Of a stretch of DNA of 64,000 nt, positions 35,416 to 45,117 are shown in pieces. This stretch comes from Enterococcus haemoperoxidus ATCC BAA-382 (lineage in GTDB: Bacteria > Bacillota > Bacilli > Lactobacillales > Enterococcaceae): positions 372,001 to 436,000 of the forward strand of contig NZ_KE136480.1 of assembly GCF_000407165.1 (NCBI RefSeq), read 5' to 3'. The position numbers and the translations under genes were made by a program. Position 1 is the stretch's first letter; each line of letters begins with the position of its first letter. Under the pieces are notes generated by a model, which saw only the letters and a list, made by a program, of their open reading frames with translations, searched no databases and had not been told where the DNA came from.

Positions 35416-35425
35416 TTATTTATTC

Positions 35426-36415
35426 TTATCCAACTTCCACCTTTGAACGCCAGGATGTTCCGCAACGTTCTACTATTTCATTTAAGGTTTCAATATTTTC
35501 TTTTCCTTGTGTGGCAAACCAATCACGACCTGCTGCTTCACCTTTAGCAGCAAACGGCTTGACCCCTTCACGCCAAGTAGCCCGTCCACATAGGACACCA
35601 CTAAATTTAGAACCCGCTTCTTTTGCAAATTCCAGTGTTTCTTGGAATAATTTTGTTGAAACACCGGCACTAAGAAAAATAAATGGCAGTTCCGTTAATT
35701 CACTCTGTTTTTTAAAATAACCTAGAGCTTCTTTTTTACTATAAACCACTTCATTTTCTGCAAAACCTTCTACATAATTCATGTTAACTGGTACTTCCAT
35801 TTTTAATACATCGATATGATACTGAGGTTTAGAAAATTCAATCATTGATTCTAGAACCTTATGGGGCTTTACTCTCGCAAAAGAAGCTGAACTGGAATCA
35901 GTGATTTCTGTGTCGTAAGTCACAATTTCCACAAAGAGCGGAATATCTTCGCCTAAACATTCGCTACCTAGACGTTCAACAAAAACATGTTTTAAGTGAT
36001 TGATTGCTGCTGGTTCATCTGGATCATAATATAATAGAAACTTGATAGCATCTGCCCCAGCAGCTTTTAAACGAGCTACTGACCAGTCTTCTAATAAATC
36101 CGGCATTCTACCGGGAGTTGAAGTATCGTACCCCGTTTTTTCATAAGCCAATAATAAGCCACAATTGTGATCCCGTACTTTCGTTGCTGGCAAGCCGTAC
36201 TCTGGATCAAGTAAGATCGCAGAAGAATATGGTGTTAACTCTTCAGAAGCAACTTTTTTAAACTCAACAATTTCTTCTCCTGTCGTCATTGTACTTGCTG
36301 TAGCAATCATTTTTTTCAGCGAGCCTCTTTGATCGATCGCTAACGCTTCGATCAGACCTTTTTCATTCGATAAACGATTCAAAGCATCCATTTTTGCTTG
36401 ACTGATTTTGATCAT
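35426..36415 (-). CDS. lacD: Tagatose 1,6-bisphosphate aldolase (LacD), copy 1
   Basis: A 329-residue class I aldolase. LIEALAIDQRGSLKKMI near the start, AILLDPEYGLPA, GADAIKFLLYYDPDE, FVERLGSECLGEDIP and the Schiff-base-Lys region DVLKMEVPVNMNYVEG are LacD hallmarks. It splits tagatose-1,6-bisphosphate into dihydroxyacetone phosphate and glyceraldehyde-3-phosphate. It has its own promoter region behind the terminator of the GH101 gene, so it is expressed separately from the glycan operon. The second copy at 40659 is about two-thirds identical by eye. Confidence 0.93.
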   Translation of the reverse strand: MIKISQAKMDALNRLSNEKGLIEALAIDQRGSLKKMIATASTMTTGEEIVEFKKVASEELTPYSSAILLDPEYGLPATKVRDHNCGLLLAYEKTGYDTSTPGRMPDLLEDWSVARLKAAGADAIKFLLYYDPDEPAAINHLKHVFVERLGSECLGEDIPLFVEIVTYDTEITDSSSASFARVKPHKVLESMIEFSKPQYHIDVLKMEVPVNMNYVEGFAENEVVYSKKEALGYFKKQSELTELPFIFLSAGVSTKLFQETLEFAKEAGSKFSGVLCGRATWREGVKPFAAKGEAAGRDWFATQGKENIETLNEIVERCGTSWRSKVEVG

Positions 36416-36520
36416 TGTAATGACTCCTTTGCTCTTTTTTGAGGCAAAACCTCTCTTACTTTTGAGTATACTCGCTGATATTTAGAAAAACAAAGAAGAA
36501 GACTTTATCATCAGGAACGT

Positions 36521-36574
36521 AAAAAAGAGCTTAGTGATATGCTGCATTTTTTGCGCTTATCCACTAAGCTCTTA
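36521..36574 (-). terminator. Terminator of the GH101 gene
   Basis: AAGAGCTTAGTG pairs with CACTAAGCTCTT, followed on the minus strand by TTTTTT. It marks the end of the O-glycan operon before the first lacD gene. Confidence 0.8.
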
Positions 36575-36585
36575 CGGTATTCAAC

Positions 36586-39500
36586 TTACTTTGTCGTTTT
36601 GACTGTCACGGTAAAATTATCAATGACCAAGTCATACGCGCCTCCAGTTGTATAAATACCAAATGTGGTATTTCCTGAAGCATCACCAGTAATTTCTGCT
36701 TCATATTTTTTAGTTTTTCCATCTGCCGATGTCGGTAAAATTGTGCCAACTTTTTTAAGATCTGAAAGTGATTTAAATTCACCTGTCACAGACCCTGCAG
36801 AGAAAATATCTTTTCCATCTGTTTGGTAATCAAAGCTTACTGTGTATTTTTTACCTGCTTCAAATTTTATGTTTTGCGGAGTCGTTTGAAGCATCAAACC
36901 AGTCCCTTGCTTGTGGGCTTTTAAGGACCAATTGCCTGATAATACATCAGATACTTTATTTCCATTCCAACCGTATTGCGTATACGGTTCGTTTTTCTCT
37001 GATAAGTGTATTCTTGGATCTTCCACACCACCAGCTTGCCCTTTGACAAACGGGAACAATCCAATTGCTTGGGTATCTTCAAAATCTTGTTTGATAATGG
37101 TTTCACTCGTTGGATTCATTACATCTGTTTGTCGTTCGACGATTCGAATATCATCAAATTTTGTTTTGTTGGTTCCTGCTTCTGCTGCTAGAGTAAGTGT
37201 TACTTTTTGCGCATTTTCCGGAACTACAAAATCGACTCTGGCATTTTGCATATATTGGGGATATTTGCTGCTGGTATGATTAATATCCGCTTGAATATAG
37301 TTTTGAACGACAGAATTGGTATAATCTTTGGTATATTTTTTCCCGTCGATTTCCATTGTTATGCTCGCTTTTCGGTTATGCGTTTCAGTATTGACGTATG
37401 CACTGTACTTTCCTGCTTTGGGTACTGTTAAGTCTTGCTTGATCGTCATTGCTGCTTTTCCGGCATTGAGAACATAGTCACCATTTGGGTCTTTAATGAC
37501 TGTTGCATCTCCTTGAATGACTTGCCAATTTTTAGCCAATGTATCTTGCTCATTGAATCCAGGATCTTTCACAGGTGTTCCTGTGCCAAATTTTACTGGT
37601 TCAACAGTCGCTGGTTCAGCAATTATATAAGGTGTTTTTGCTGCTGCTTGAATCGTTACTTGGTTTCCTGTTATATTAGCTGCTCCTTTATCTTTTCGAC
37701 CTTGATCCGTTAGTTCGTATACATGTAAATTCGTTTTTGCTTGCAATTCGTCTGGAATCGTCCATGTTGTAGAACCGCCTGTCTCATTCCAATGATATAA
37801 CTTCAGTTCTTTATTGACTGTCCAAGGTAACAGATAGGTGCTCCCTTTTAATACGTCAACGTTATTTAGCGTTATGCGTTTTTGATCACTGGCATCTTTC
37901 TTTGTTACAACTACTTTATCATTAGCACTTGCCAGTTTGATCGTACCATATATTTGACCTTCGGCTGAAGTCGTTGTATCCCAGTTTGTGATTTGGTAAT
38001 GTTGTAAGAATTTTGTTGGAATATTGATTGCAAAGGTTTTATCTTTATACGTATTGAAATTGGTTTTTCCAACCCAACCTTCATATGCTTCAAACTCTGC
38101 TCCACCTAATAATGGATTATCAGATATGATCCATGTATCTTTTTGATGATTACGGATAAAACGCACAATATTACTGTTAAATCCTTTCGTTGAGGTTCCT
38201 CCATATGCTTTTTCGGCGGACCAATGATTCCAAATCGAATCATATTCTAGTGCATTTGGAAACTCATTTGCTGTAATCCAACCCAGTCCATTGATTTCTT
38301 TACTTAATTGGCGGCTTAACCAACCTGCTTCACCTTGATTTCCCCAGACATCTACATAAATATAATCCAATTTCGGTACGTTTTGCTTCAATTCTTTGAA
38401 ACGTTCCAAACGATTCCCACTGATTGTATCTGGGCGTTGTTTGATGAAATAAGATGGGTCTAACCAATCCCAGCCTCGTTTGGTTGGATCGACTAACTCT
38501 TCACTAAAGTGTTTTGCTTCTGGATAAGACTCGGTATCATTGACATGTACTCCAAAAATCGCGTTAAGCTTATGACCTTCCTCAATCAATTGATTCAGAT
38601 CATTTACTCCACCTTGACGTTTACCAACTTCGCCATAATCTGGATGTGCTGAATCGTGTCCTTCATTTTGATAGCCTTTTAATAAGTTCATTTGCCCTAA
38701 TCCATCTGTCAGGTTATACACTCGTTTTGATTCATCCAACGTTACTGAAAATGGATTTGTTGCCTGGCTGGCAAAGTTGAATGGAATTCTTTGATTGACT
38801 AATTCCGGCACTTTTTCAGCACCAACAGGATTGTTCATAATAGCGCGATAGCTTATTGCTGCATCTTGCCAATCAACTTTGCCATCACCATTTAAGTCTT
38901 TTGCAAATTTGACTTTCACCTCGGGTATATCACCTGTTAAATAAGTGTTCGGCGCATCAAACGGGCGGTAGGTCCATGAGCCACTCCATAATGATGTCAC
39001 ATATCCAGCCGCTGTTTCTTTTGTTTGTTTATAGATACGATTATTATCGCTGTTATCAACGGTGCCATCACCATAAGCATTGGTCCAAAAACTTGCAGCA
39101 TAATCATTCGTATTTAAGAAACCATACATATACTGCTTTGTTCCAACTTCATTTGATGATACTAAGTTCTGGAATGTATCTCCGTTTTTATTGTTGTTGT
39201 TCGCATTCGTTCCTGTATTCATGACAACCCCAGAAAATGCTGCTCCTGCATCGGTACTATTTACTGAAAGCATTCCTTGATTTGCAATAGCCAATGTATG
39301 GATTTTTGTCGTTCCTTCTTTGATATCCGTTATTTTCATTGCCATTTCCAGACCGTCAGAAATAGTAAAACTCACTTTAAAACTCAAATCGATTGCTGGC
39401 ACTGTTACTTGATAGATTGCCTTATTTTTTGCAGTAGTCTGTTCTTTCACCGCAGTTGCTTCGTAGGGTTTCCCATCAATCAAAACTTGATTGTTTTTTT

Positions 39501-40554
39501 CTTGCTGACCTTTAAAAATAATTTTGTTATCGCTTGGATTTTCGTAACGAATCACTCTTGGAAATTTAGGGTCTAAAACAGCAGTAAGGTCTGCAGATGA
39601 AATTTTATCTCCTGTTTCAATACTACCTTCATCAATGACCGTTATTGTCGCTTTAGCTTTCAAAGCTGTTCCAGTTACTGTTCCCAATACATCAAAACTA
39701 CCGACTTTTTGGTAAGATTCTGGTGCAATTGGGTCCCACGAAACAGACTCATCTTTTTGAATGCCAGTATTGTAGGTTGTTTTGACAGTTGTAGGTAAAA
39801 TTGGTGCTACACCAATTTTGGTAAAAATCTTACTAGGTGCTATTTCGGTAATTTCAGGTATTATCTCAGGAATCGTTCCGCTATCACCATTTTTAAAATA
39901 TTGATAGGTGACAGACTTTTGGTCGTACCAAGTTCTAAAACCGATGCGCCCGGCTGTCGTCGGAATTTTAGCTCCATTAGCCAAGACAGGTTCTCCGTCA
40001 TAAAATTGAGTACCATTTAGCCAAATCGTGATTTTTGTTCCAACATAACGAACTTTTAAAACGTAAGTCGTATCAGCCACTAATGTTGGTCCAGAAAGAT
40101 TATCGTTCCAAGATGTTGGACTTTCAACGAGCCATTTTCCATTTACATTATAGCCAATAAAAATCCAACTATCTTTAGAAGCACCTCTAACAACGACACC
40201 CGTTCTGCCTTCTCCTGAAGTAAATTTAAATGACGTTTCAATCTCGCCATCTGCTTTTTGAGGCGAATCTAAATTGATCGATACCGCATTATTGCCAGAT
40301 TCTGTCTTTCTGAAAATGTCTAGTGCGTTACTTTTTAAGGTTCTATTGGTTCCGCCAACTAAATCCTGCCAATTGCCTAATTGTCCATTTTGAAAATTTG
40401 TTTGCCAATAATTTTCTACAGCTTTTGGTTCTGCAACGATCTGAGATTGATTTTGACTACTGTTCTCATCCGCCAAAACATCGGTTGACCCCAGCAAAAT
40501 CCCACAAGTCATTAAAGCTAAGATGCTAATAGATGTCGTATACTTTTTTTTCAT
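36586..40554 (-). CDS. Secreted endo-alpha-N-acetylgalactosaminidase (GH101)
   Basis: A 1322-residue extracellular enzyme that releases Gal-beta-1,3-GalNAc (core 1) from Ser/Thr of mucin-type glycoproteins. In order: signal peptide (TSISILALMTCGILLGS, cut near LADE), a concanavalin-like domain (about 45-230), an Ig-like domain (about 235-310), the GH101 beta-sandwich and barrel with the Ca-site DLNGDGKVDWQD, and C-terminal galactose-binding-like modules. Predicted nucleophile Asp735 is in YVDVWGN and acid/base Glu764 in TANEFP. There is no LPxTG or other anchor at the end (TVTVKTTK). Start at 40554 is chosen over 40590 for its signal peptide. It has its own upstream region with a cre-like site. 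Confidence 0.92.
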   Translation of the reverse strand: MKKKYTTSISILALMTCGILLGSTDVLADENSSQNQSQIVAEPKAVENYWQTNFQNGQLGNWQDLVGGTNRTLKSNALDIFRKTESGNNAVSINLDSPQKADGEIETSFKFTSGEGRTGVVVRGASKDSWIFIGYNVNGKWLVESPTSWNDNLSGPTLVADTTYVLKVRYVGTKITIWLNGTQFYDGEPVLANGAKIPTTAGRIGFRTWYDQKSVTYQYFKNGDSGTIPEIIPEITEIAPSKIFTKIGVAPILPTTVKTTYNTGIQKDESVSWDPIAPESYQKVGSFDVLGTVTGTALKAKATITVIDEGSIETGDKISSADLTAVLDPKFPRVIRYENPSDNKIIFKGQQEKNNQVLIDGKPYEATAVKEQTTAKNKAIYQVTVPAIDLSFKVSFTISDGLEMAMKITDIKEGTTKIHTLAIANQGMLSVNSTDAGAAFSGVVMNTGTNANNNNKNGDTFQNLVSSNEVGTKQYMYGFLNTNDYAASFWTNAYGDGTVDNSDNNRIYKQTKETAAGYVTSLWSGSWTYRPFDAPNTYLTGDIPEVKVKFAKDLNGDGKVDWQDAAISYRAIMNNPVGAEKVPELVNQRIPFNFASQATNPFSVTLDESKRVYNLTDGLGQMNLLKGYQNEGHDSAHPDYGEVGKRQGGVNDLNQLIEEGHKLNAIFGVHVNDTESYPEAKHFSEELVDPTKRGWDWLDPSYFIKQRPDTISGNRLERFKELKQNVPKLDYIYVDVWGNQGEAGWLSRQLSKEINGLGWITANEFPNALEYDSIWNHWSAEKAYGGTSTKGFNSNIVRFIRNHQKDTWIISDNPLLGGAEFEAYEGWVGKTNFNTYKDKTFAINIPTKFLQHYQITNWDTTTSAEGQIYGTIKLASANDKVVVTKKDASDQKRITLNNVDVLKGSTYLLPWTVNKELKLYHWNETGGSTTWTIPDELQAKTNLHVYELTDQGRKDKGAANITGNQVTIQAAAKTPYIIAEPATVEPVKFGTGTPVKDPGFNEQDTLAKNWQVIQGDATVIKDPNGDYVLNAGKAAMTIKQDLTVPKAGKYSAYVNTETHNRKASITMEIDGKKYTKDYTNSVVQNYIQADINHTSSKYPQYMQNARVDFVVPENAQKVTLTLAAEAGTNKTKFDDIRIVERQTDVMNPTSETIIKQDFEDTQAIGLFPFVKGQAGGVEDPRIHLSEKNEPYTQYGWNGNKVSDVLSGNWSLKAHKQGTGLMLQTTPQNIKFEAGKKYTVSFDYQTDGKDIFSAGSVTGEFKSLSDLKKVGTILPTSADGKTKKYEAEITGDASGNTTFGIYTTGGAYDLVIDNFTVTVKTTK

Positions 40555-40575
40555 TCTTTTGTCACTCTCCCTCTT

Positions 40576-40589
40576 TGAATACGTTATCA
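40576..40589 (-). promoter_or_regulatory. cre-like site upstream of the GH101 gene
   Basis: TGAATACGTTATCA fits the catabolite-responsive element consensus (TGWAANCGNTNWCA) with one mismatch. It lies about 20 bp before the start codon, which would give CcpA repression by a roadblock. Confidence 0.5.
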
Positions 40590-40658
40590 TTTAAAAATGG
40601 GCAACGTTCTTCGCAACAGTCTATTTCAATACACTTTATTTCACTTATTCCAACTCGT

Positions 40659-41651
40659 TTACGCTATTACTTCTACCTTGTCATGCCAAGAACTTGCTGT
40701 TCGTTCGACGACTTCATTCAATTGTTGAATATGGTCTTTTCCTTCAGTACGCAACCATTGACGAGCTGATTCTTCCCCACTTTCAACAAAGGGCGTTACT
40801 CCATCTTTCCAAGTAGCACGTCCGCATAATACACCGTTAAACGTCGAGCCTGCTTCTTTGGCAAATTCTAGTGTATCTTGGAACATTTTAGCTGTAACAC
40901 CTGCACTTAGAAAAATAAATGGTAACTGGGTCGCTTCACTTTGTTGCTTAAAATATGTCAGTGCTTCTTCTCTGGAATAAACAGCTTTTTCTGACCCTAT
41001 TCCTTCAACATAATTCATATTGACCGGGACTTCTACTTTCAACACATCAACTTTATATTGTGGTTTCGAAAATTCCTCCATCATCTTGATGACTTTTTCA
41101 GGTTTGATTTTTGCATATTCGCTAGACAAAGCATCTGTAATTTTCGCATCATAAGAAATCAATTCTAAATAAAACGGTATATCTTCACTGAAACATTCAC
41201 TTCCCAACCGTTCCACAAAGATATGTTTTAGATGATTGATTTCTTGTGATTCATCCGCATCATAATACAATAAAAACTTAATTGCATCGGCACCTTTTTC
41301 CTGCAAACGTATAACAGACCAATCCCCTAAAAGATCTGGTAATCTTCCTGGTGTTGATGCATCATATCCTGTTTTTTCATAAGCTAGTAACAAACCAGCC
41401 TGTTGGTCTCTTGATTCAGCTGCTGGTATCCCATATTCTGGATCTAATAAAATAGCAGAGGCAAATGGCGTCAATTCTTGTGAAACCATGGTTTTAAAAT
41501 CAATAATATGCTGCTCAGTAGGTTCTTTTCCTAAAGCTTTGATCATTTTTTTCAATGCGCCTCGTTGATCGATTGCTAAAGCTTCAATAATTCCATCTTT
41601 TGTTGATAAACGGTCCATCGCTGCTTTTTTACTTGCTGTCATTTTTAGCAT
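40659..41651 (-). CDS. lacD: Tagatose 1,6-bisphosphate aldolase (LacD), copy 2
   Basis: A 330-residue LacD homologue with IIEALAIDQRGALKKMI, AILLDPEYGIPA, GADAIKFLLYYDADE, and DVLKVEVPVNMNYVEG. It lies between agaS and the GH101 gene in the glycan operon, so this copy is the one dedicated to the tagatose-6-phosphate pathway fed by galactosamine. The gap of 24 bp to agaS supports co-transcription. Confidence 0.93.
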   Translation of the reverse strand: MLKMTASKKAAMDRLSTKDGIIEALAIDQRGALKKMIKALGKEPTEQHIIDFKTMVSQELTPFASAILLDPEYGIPAAESRDQQAGLLLAYEKTGYDASTPGRLPDLLGDWSVIRLQEKGADAIKFLLYYDADESQEINHLKHIFVERLGSECFSEDIPFYLELISYDAKITDALSSEYAKIKPEKVIKMMEEFSKPQYKVDVLKVEVPVNMNYVEGIGSEKAVYSREEALTYFKQQSEATQLPFIFLSAGVTAKMFQDTLEFAKEAGSTFNGVLCGRATWKDGVTPFVESGEESARQWLRTEGKDHIQQLNEVVERTASSWHDKVEVIA

Positions 41652-41675
41652 TTATTTCTCCCTCGTTTTTTTATT

Positions 41676-42854
41676 TTAGTCATGATAATCGTAGATTTTG
41701 ACCCCTTTTACGACACGATTGACAGTCCCTGTAGCAGAAGGTGTATCTGGTGTATTGTTTACTTTTAACGAACTATGGATTGCAATCGTTTGAGCAAATA
41801 AAACGTATGGCAAGACCAAGTAAGCTTCGGGTAATTCTTTGCCTGTTGAATAGGTAAAACGTTGTCCTGAGAAATTATCCTTGCCTTCTACATCGAGTGT
41901 GATAATCCTTGCTGCAATCTTATCTGCTTTTATTTCTTCTGCGATATCCAAATCATATTTTCTCGTATACGAGTCATTTGTTACAAAGACAAAAACCAGT
42001 GTTTTCTCGTTGACGAATGATTTTGGCCCATGCCTAAACCCAATCGATGAGTCAAAAATAGTTGCTGTTTTTCCAGCTGTTAGTTCAAGAACTTTTAATT
42101 GTGCTTCTCTTGTCAAACCAGCTAAACTACCAGAACCAAGATATGCTATTCGGTCAACTGAACCGTCTAGTAATTTTTCAATTTCAGACTCTCTTGTGAT
42201 AACTTCTTCTCCCATTCGGATCGCTTGTTGGGCAAACAGTTGTTTTTCATCCATACTACTCGTGTCAAAAATCAAGAGAGCACTTAGCAACATACAGGTG
42301 AAACTACCTGTCATCGCAAATCCTAAATCATTGGATTTTTCAGGCATTAATAGTAACAAATTATTGGTATCTCCTACCGCTTCTAGCGCAAGCTGACCAT
42401 CTCTTGCACATGTAATGGTGATTTGATAGAGCTTTTTAACCAGCTGTTTGGCTAATTTTACCGTTGCGACTGATTCTGGTGAGTTACCGCTACGAGCAAA
42501 AGATACTAATATCGTCGGCACCTCTGTTTGTAAATAATCATAGGGATTAGAGACAATATTCGTTGTCGGTATACTTTCAAAAATAAAATCTGCTGTATTT
42601 CCTTTGTGGTTTAAATAAGGCGTAATTGAGTCACCTACATAGGCAGATGTACCTGCTCCTGTAAAAATCACCCGGATTTTTTTGCCTTTTTCGGTTTCTA
42701 CAATCGTAGCAATAAATTGTTCTATTTTTTTGCGCTGATCGTTATGGTTATTAAAGGCTTCTTGCCATAGATTTGGTTGCTGTTTTATTTCTTGTGTTGT
42801 GATCAAAGCGCCGATTTGTTCAAGTGTTTCTGGGGTTTCTTTAAATAAGTCCAT
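41676..42854 (-). CDS. agaS: AgaS-type SIS protein, galactosamine-6-phosphate deaminase/isomerase
   Basis: A 392-residue protein with two SIS domains. The first holds IRVIFTGAGTSAYVGDSITP and LVSFARSGNSPESVATV (phosphosugar-binding Ser-rich loop), the second RIAYLGSGSLAGLTREAQLK with DSSIGFRHGPKSFV. AgaS converts galactosamine-6-phosphate to tagatose-6-phosphate and ammonia. Position between PTS subunits and lacD fits that step. A glucosamine-type substrate is less likely given the lacD and lacC neighbours. Confidence 0.9.
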   Translation of the reverse strand: MDLFKETPETLEQIGALITTQEIKQQPNLWQEAFNNHNDQRKKIEQFIATIVETEKGKKIRVIFTGAGTSAYVGDSITPYLNHKGNTADFIFESIPTTNIVSNPYDYLQTEVPTILVSFARSGNSPESVATVKLAKQLVKKLYQITITCARDGQLALEAVGDTNNLLLLMPEKSNDLGFAMTGSFTCMLLSALLIFDTSSMDEKQLFAQQAIRMGEEVITRESEIEKLLDGSVDRIAYLGSGSLAGLTREAQLKVLELTAGKTATIFDSSIGFRHGPKSFVNEKTLVFVFVTNDSYTRKYDLDIAEEIKADKIAARIITLDVEGKDNFSGQRFTYSTGKELPEAYLVLPYVLFAQTIAIHSSLKVNNTPDTPSATGTVNRVVKGVKIYDYHD

Positions 42855-42872
42855 GTTGTTTTATACTCCTAT

Positions 42873-43277
42873 CTATTCATCTTCATCATCAAATGCATCT
42901 GCCGCTAATAATTCGTTGACTTTGACCGTACTTTCCTTTGCCTCTGCCACAAAATCGCTTTGGCTTCCTAACAAATTTGCATTAACAAAACTGATGACCA
43001 TCGGCAAATTCATTCCCGCATACAATTCAAATGAGGCACCATTCATTATTTTTTTTGATAATATATTGCAAGGCGTTCCACCTAATAAATCTGAAAAAAC
43101 TATAAAATTCTCTACTGATTCTGTGATCTTTTCAAATTTTTCTAAGAACTCTTTTTCACCTTCTTCAGCCAACAAAGGTACAGTATAAATATTTTCTTGT
43201 TCGCCCATGATCATCTCCGCACTGGCTTTTAGCTCTGTACAAAAGTTGCCATGACTGACTAATAGTAAATTATTCAA
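42873..43277 (-). CDS. PTS mannose/fructose/sorbose-family IIA component
   Basis: A 134-residue EIIA-Man domain protein. The start is set at TTG 43277 because GGGAGG lies 8 bases upstream and the protein then begins NNLLLVSHGNF, the family start with phospho-acceptor His9. An in-frame GTG at 43310 would add 11 residues inside the IID coding end and is less likely. LSDLLGGTPCN and GMNLPMVISF are further family boxes. It passes phosphate from HPr to IIB. It ends with an acidic tail (DAFDDEDE). Confidence 0.88.
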   Translation of the reverse strand: MNNLLLVSHGNFCTELKASAEMIMGEQENIYTVPLLAEEGEKEFLEKFEKITESVENFIVFSDLLGGTPCNILSKKIMNGASFELYAGMNLPMVISFVNANLLGSQSDFVAEAKESTVKVNELLAADAFDDEDE

Positions 43278-43293
43278 ACCTAGCGCCTCCCAA

Positions 43294-44103
43294 CTATTTT
43301 GAAATGACACCTAAAGCAGATAACGCAACTGAAATAATCAGTACGATAAAGATTGCTCTAGTTGACGTGATATTCTTTTTGCCAAGTAACCAATACACAC
43401 CACCAACGATTGCAGCTGGCAATAATCGAGGCATGATCATATCTACATTATTTTGAACATTGATCGTTAAATCTCCAATTGAAGGAGCCCAAGCAAAATG
43501 CACATTGATCATCGTTGCGACTAAAGCCCCGACCATAAACACACCCATCAATGTCGCAGCATTTGTCATCGCTGTTAATCTACTTTGCATAGTCGTTACT
43601 AAAGAGATTCCTTCTTTATAGGCAAATTCCAGTTGTTTCCAACGAAATACCATAATCGCAATTTGTGCAGCCATCCAAATAAAGGCACCGATTGGATTAC
43701 CGTTGACCGCCATATTGGCAGCTAGTGCTCCAAAAATAGTTGGCACTAATGCCCCAAAAATTGAATCTCCAATTGCGGCAAAAGGTCCCATCAACCCAAC
43801 TTTGATCCCAGCAACAGAATCCTTTGCAGTGATTCCTTCTTTTTCTTCAATCGCTAAATCGATTCCTGTAATGATTGTATTCAAAAAGTTACTTGTATTA
43901 AAAAATTGTGCATGGGTACGCATCATTTCCTTTAATTCAGGTGTATCGTCACCATACATTTTTCTTAGTTGAGGTAAAATCGTATACAGATAACCTGAAC
44001 CTTGCATTCTTTCATAGTTCCAACCTAACTGGAACGTGAATAAACTTCTTTTATTGATTTGGTTAAAGTCTTTTTTCGTTAATTTATAGTTAGATTTCGT
44101 CAT
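43294..44103 (-). CDS. PTS mannose-family IID component
   Basis: A 269-residue EIID-Man membrane protein. LTKKDFNQINKRSLFTFQLG and WNYERMQGSGYLYTILPQLR open the protein in the usual way, VGLMGPFAAIGDSIFGALVP is the conserved central motif, and the C-terminus has the membrane helices. Start at 44103 is chosen because GGAGAG lies 7 bases upstream; this overlaps the end of the IIC gene by 14 bp and suggests coupled translation. With IIC it forms the membrane channel. Confidence 0.92.
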   Translation of the reverse strand: MTKSNYKLTKKDFNQINKRSLFTFQLGWNYERMQGSGYLYTILPQLRKMYGDDTPELKEMMRTHAQFFNTSNFLNTIITGIDLAIEEKEGITAKDSVAGIKVGLMGPFAAIGDSIFGALVPTIFGALAANMAVNGNPIGAFIWMAAQIAIMVFRWKQLEFAYKEGISLVTTMQSRLTAMTNAATLMGVFMVGALVATMINVHFAWAPSIGDLTINVQNNVDMIMPRLLPAAIVGGVYWLLGKKNITSTRAIFIVLIISVALSALGVISK

Positions 44104-44977
44104 CTTCGATCTCTCCTTCATCGGTGTCTTGCGAATGATCTTTTACAACAACAGGCTGTGCAATTGATTTTTTATATTCATTTAACGCTAATGCAAAACC
44201 GATCATCGCAATCGCAAGCATCGGTAAATTAGTAAACATTGGCGCAAAATCTTTCGCTACACCTGCAACTGCTCCACCTAATAATTGGATATTGCCAAAT
44301 ACAGTGGTTAAAAGAGCTGTAAGCACAAACCCTAAAATCAAATAAGATAAATGTTTTTTAACTGGTAAGTATCGTAATAAAATTGCAAAACCGACAGCAG
44401 GTAAAACAGCTCCTGCAACTGATAATCCATCACCTAACCATTTTAGATCCGTATTCAAATAACCAACCACATTATCAACAAAACCGCCACCGAAACTTAG
44501 AGCAAAAAATACTGGTAACGCTCTTGAAAGGGCCCAAGGTAATGCTCCTAATAAGAAATTACGTTCAATCCCCTTATAATTCATCGCTTCAATATTGCTA
44601 TCTATTCTATGAGCAAAAAATGTATTCGTAAAACGACCAAGAATATCCATTTGAATCATCAAACTCGCTACTGGCACCGCAATCGCTGCAATCGCTTGTT
44701 CTGGGTTCATACCTAACCCGATTGAAAATGCTGTTGCTAAAACAGTCCCTGAATTGGCATCGATTCTGGAAGCGCCACCAAATGTTCCTACACCTAAAAT
44801 CGTCAACTGCATACTTCCACCAATAATCAGACCTGCAGTTACATCCCCCATAATAAAACCTGCCACCAAACCTGCAAAAACAGGTTGACTAAATGCTGAA
44901 TAAATCTGTAGCTCGTCTAAAATTTGATACCCTGCATAAAGCGTTAATAATAAAATTTGCCACCATTGAATTGCCAT
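44090..44977 (-). CDS. PTS mannose-family IIC component
   Basis: A 295-residue membrane permease of the EIIC sorbose/mannose type. Early residues WWQILLLTLYAGYQILDELQ and the PVFAGLVAGFIMGDVTAGLI plus GGSMQLTILGVGTFGGASR motifs are family hallmarks, followed by several more hydrophobic segments and an acidic tail (DTDEGEIEDDEI). It forms the sugar-translocating part. Gene order IIB-IIC-IID-IIA matches the disaccharide PTS next to beta-galactosidase in pneumococcus-type glycan loci. Confidence 0.92.
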   Translation of the reverse strand: MAIQWWQILLLTLYAGYQILDELQIYSAFSQPVFAGLVAGFIMGDVTAGLIIGGSMQLTILGVGTFGGASRIDANSGTVLATAFSIGLGMNPEQAIAAIAVPVASLMIQMDILGRFTNTFFAHRIDSNIEAMNYKGIERNFLLGALPWALSRALPVFFALSFGGGFVDNVVGYLNTDLKWLGDGLSVAGAVLPAVGFAILLRYLPVKKHLSYLILGFVLTALLTTVFGNIQLLGGAVAGVAKDFAPMFTNLPMLAIAMIGFALALNEYKKSIAQPVVVKDHSQDTDEGEIEDDEI

Positions 44978-45117
44978 TGATATTCCCCCTAATTTAAAAG
45001 TATAGTGGGCTCGTTTAGTCTCGAATGGAAAATAGGAAAAATCGACTGAGGTGTTTTTTGCCTCATTCTATTTTTATCTTTTTTTCAAGAAACTAACTCG
45101 CTCATAAAACACATTCC

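Noticed and set aside
36911-39576. Series of open frames of 61-122 codons on the plus strand
   Set aside because: They lie entirely opposite the GH101 gene and have Cys/Phe/Ser-rich, antisense-like compositions and no ribosome binding sites.
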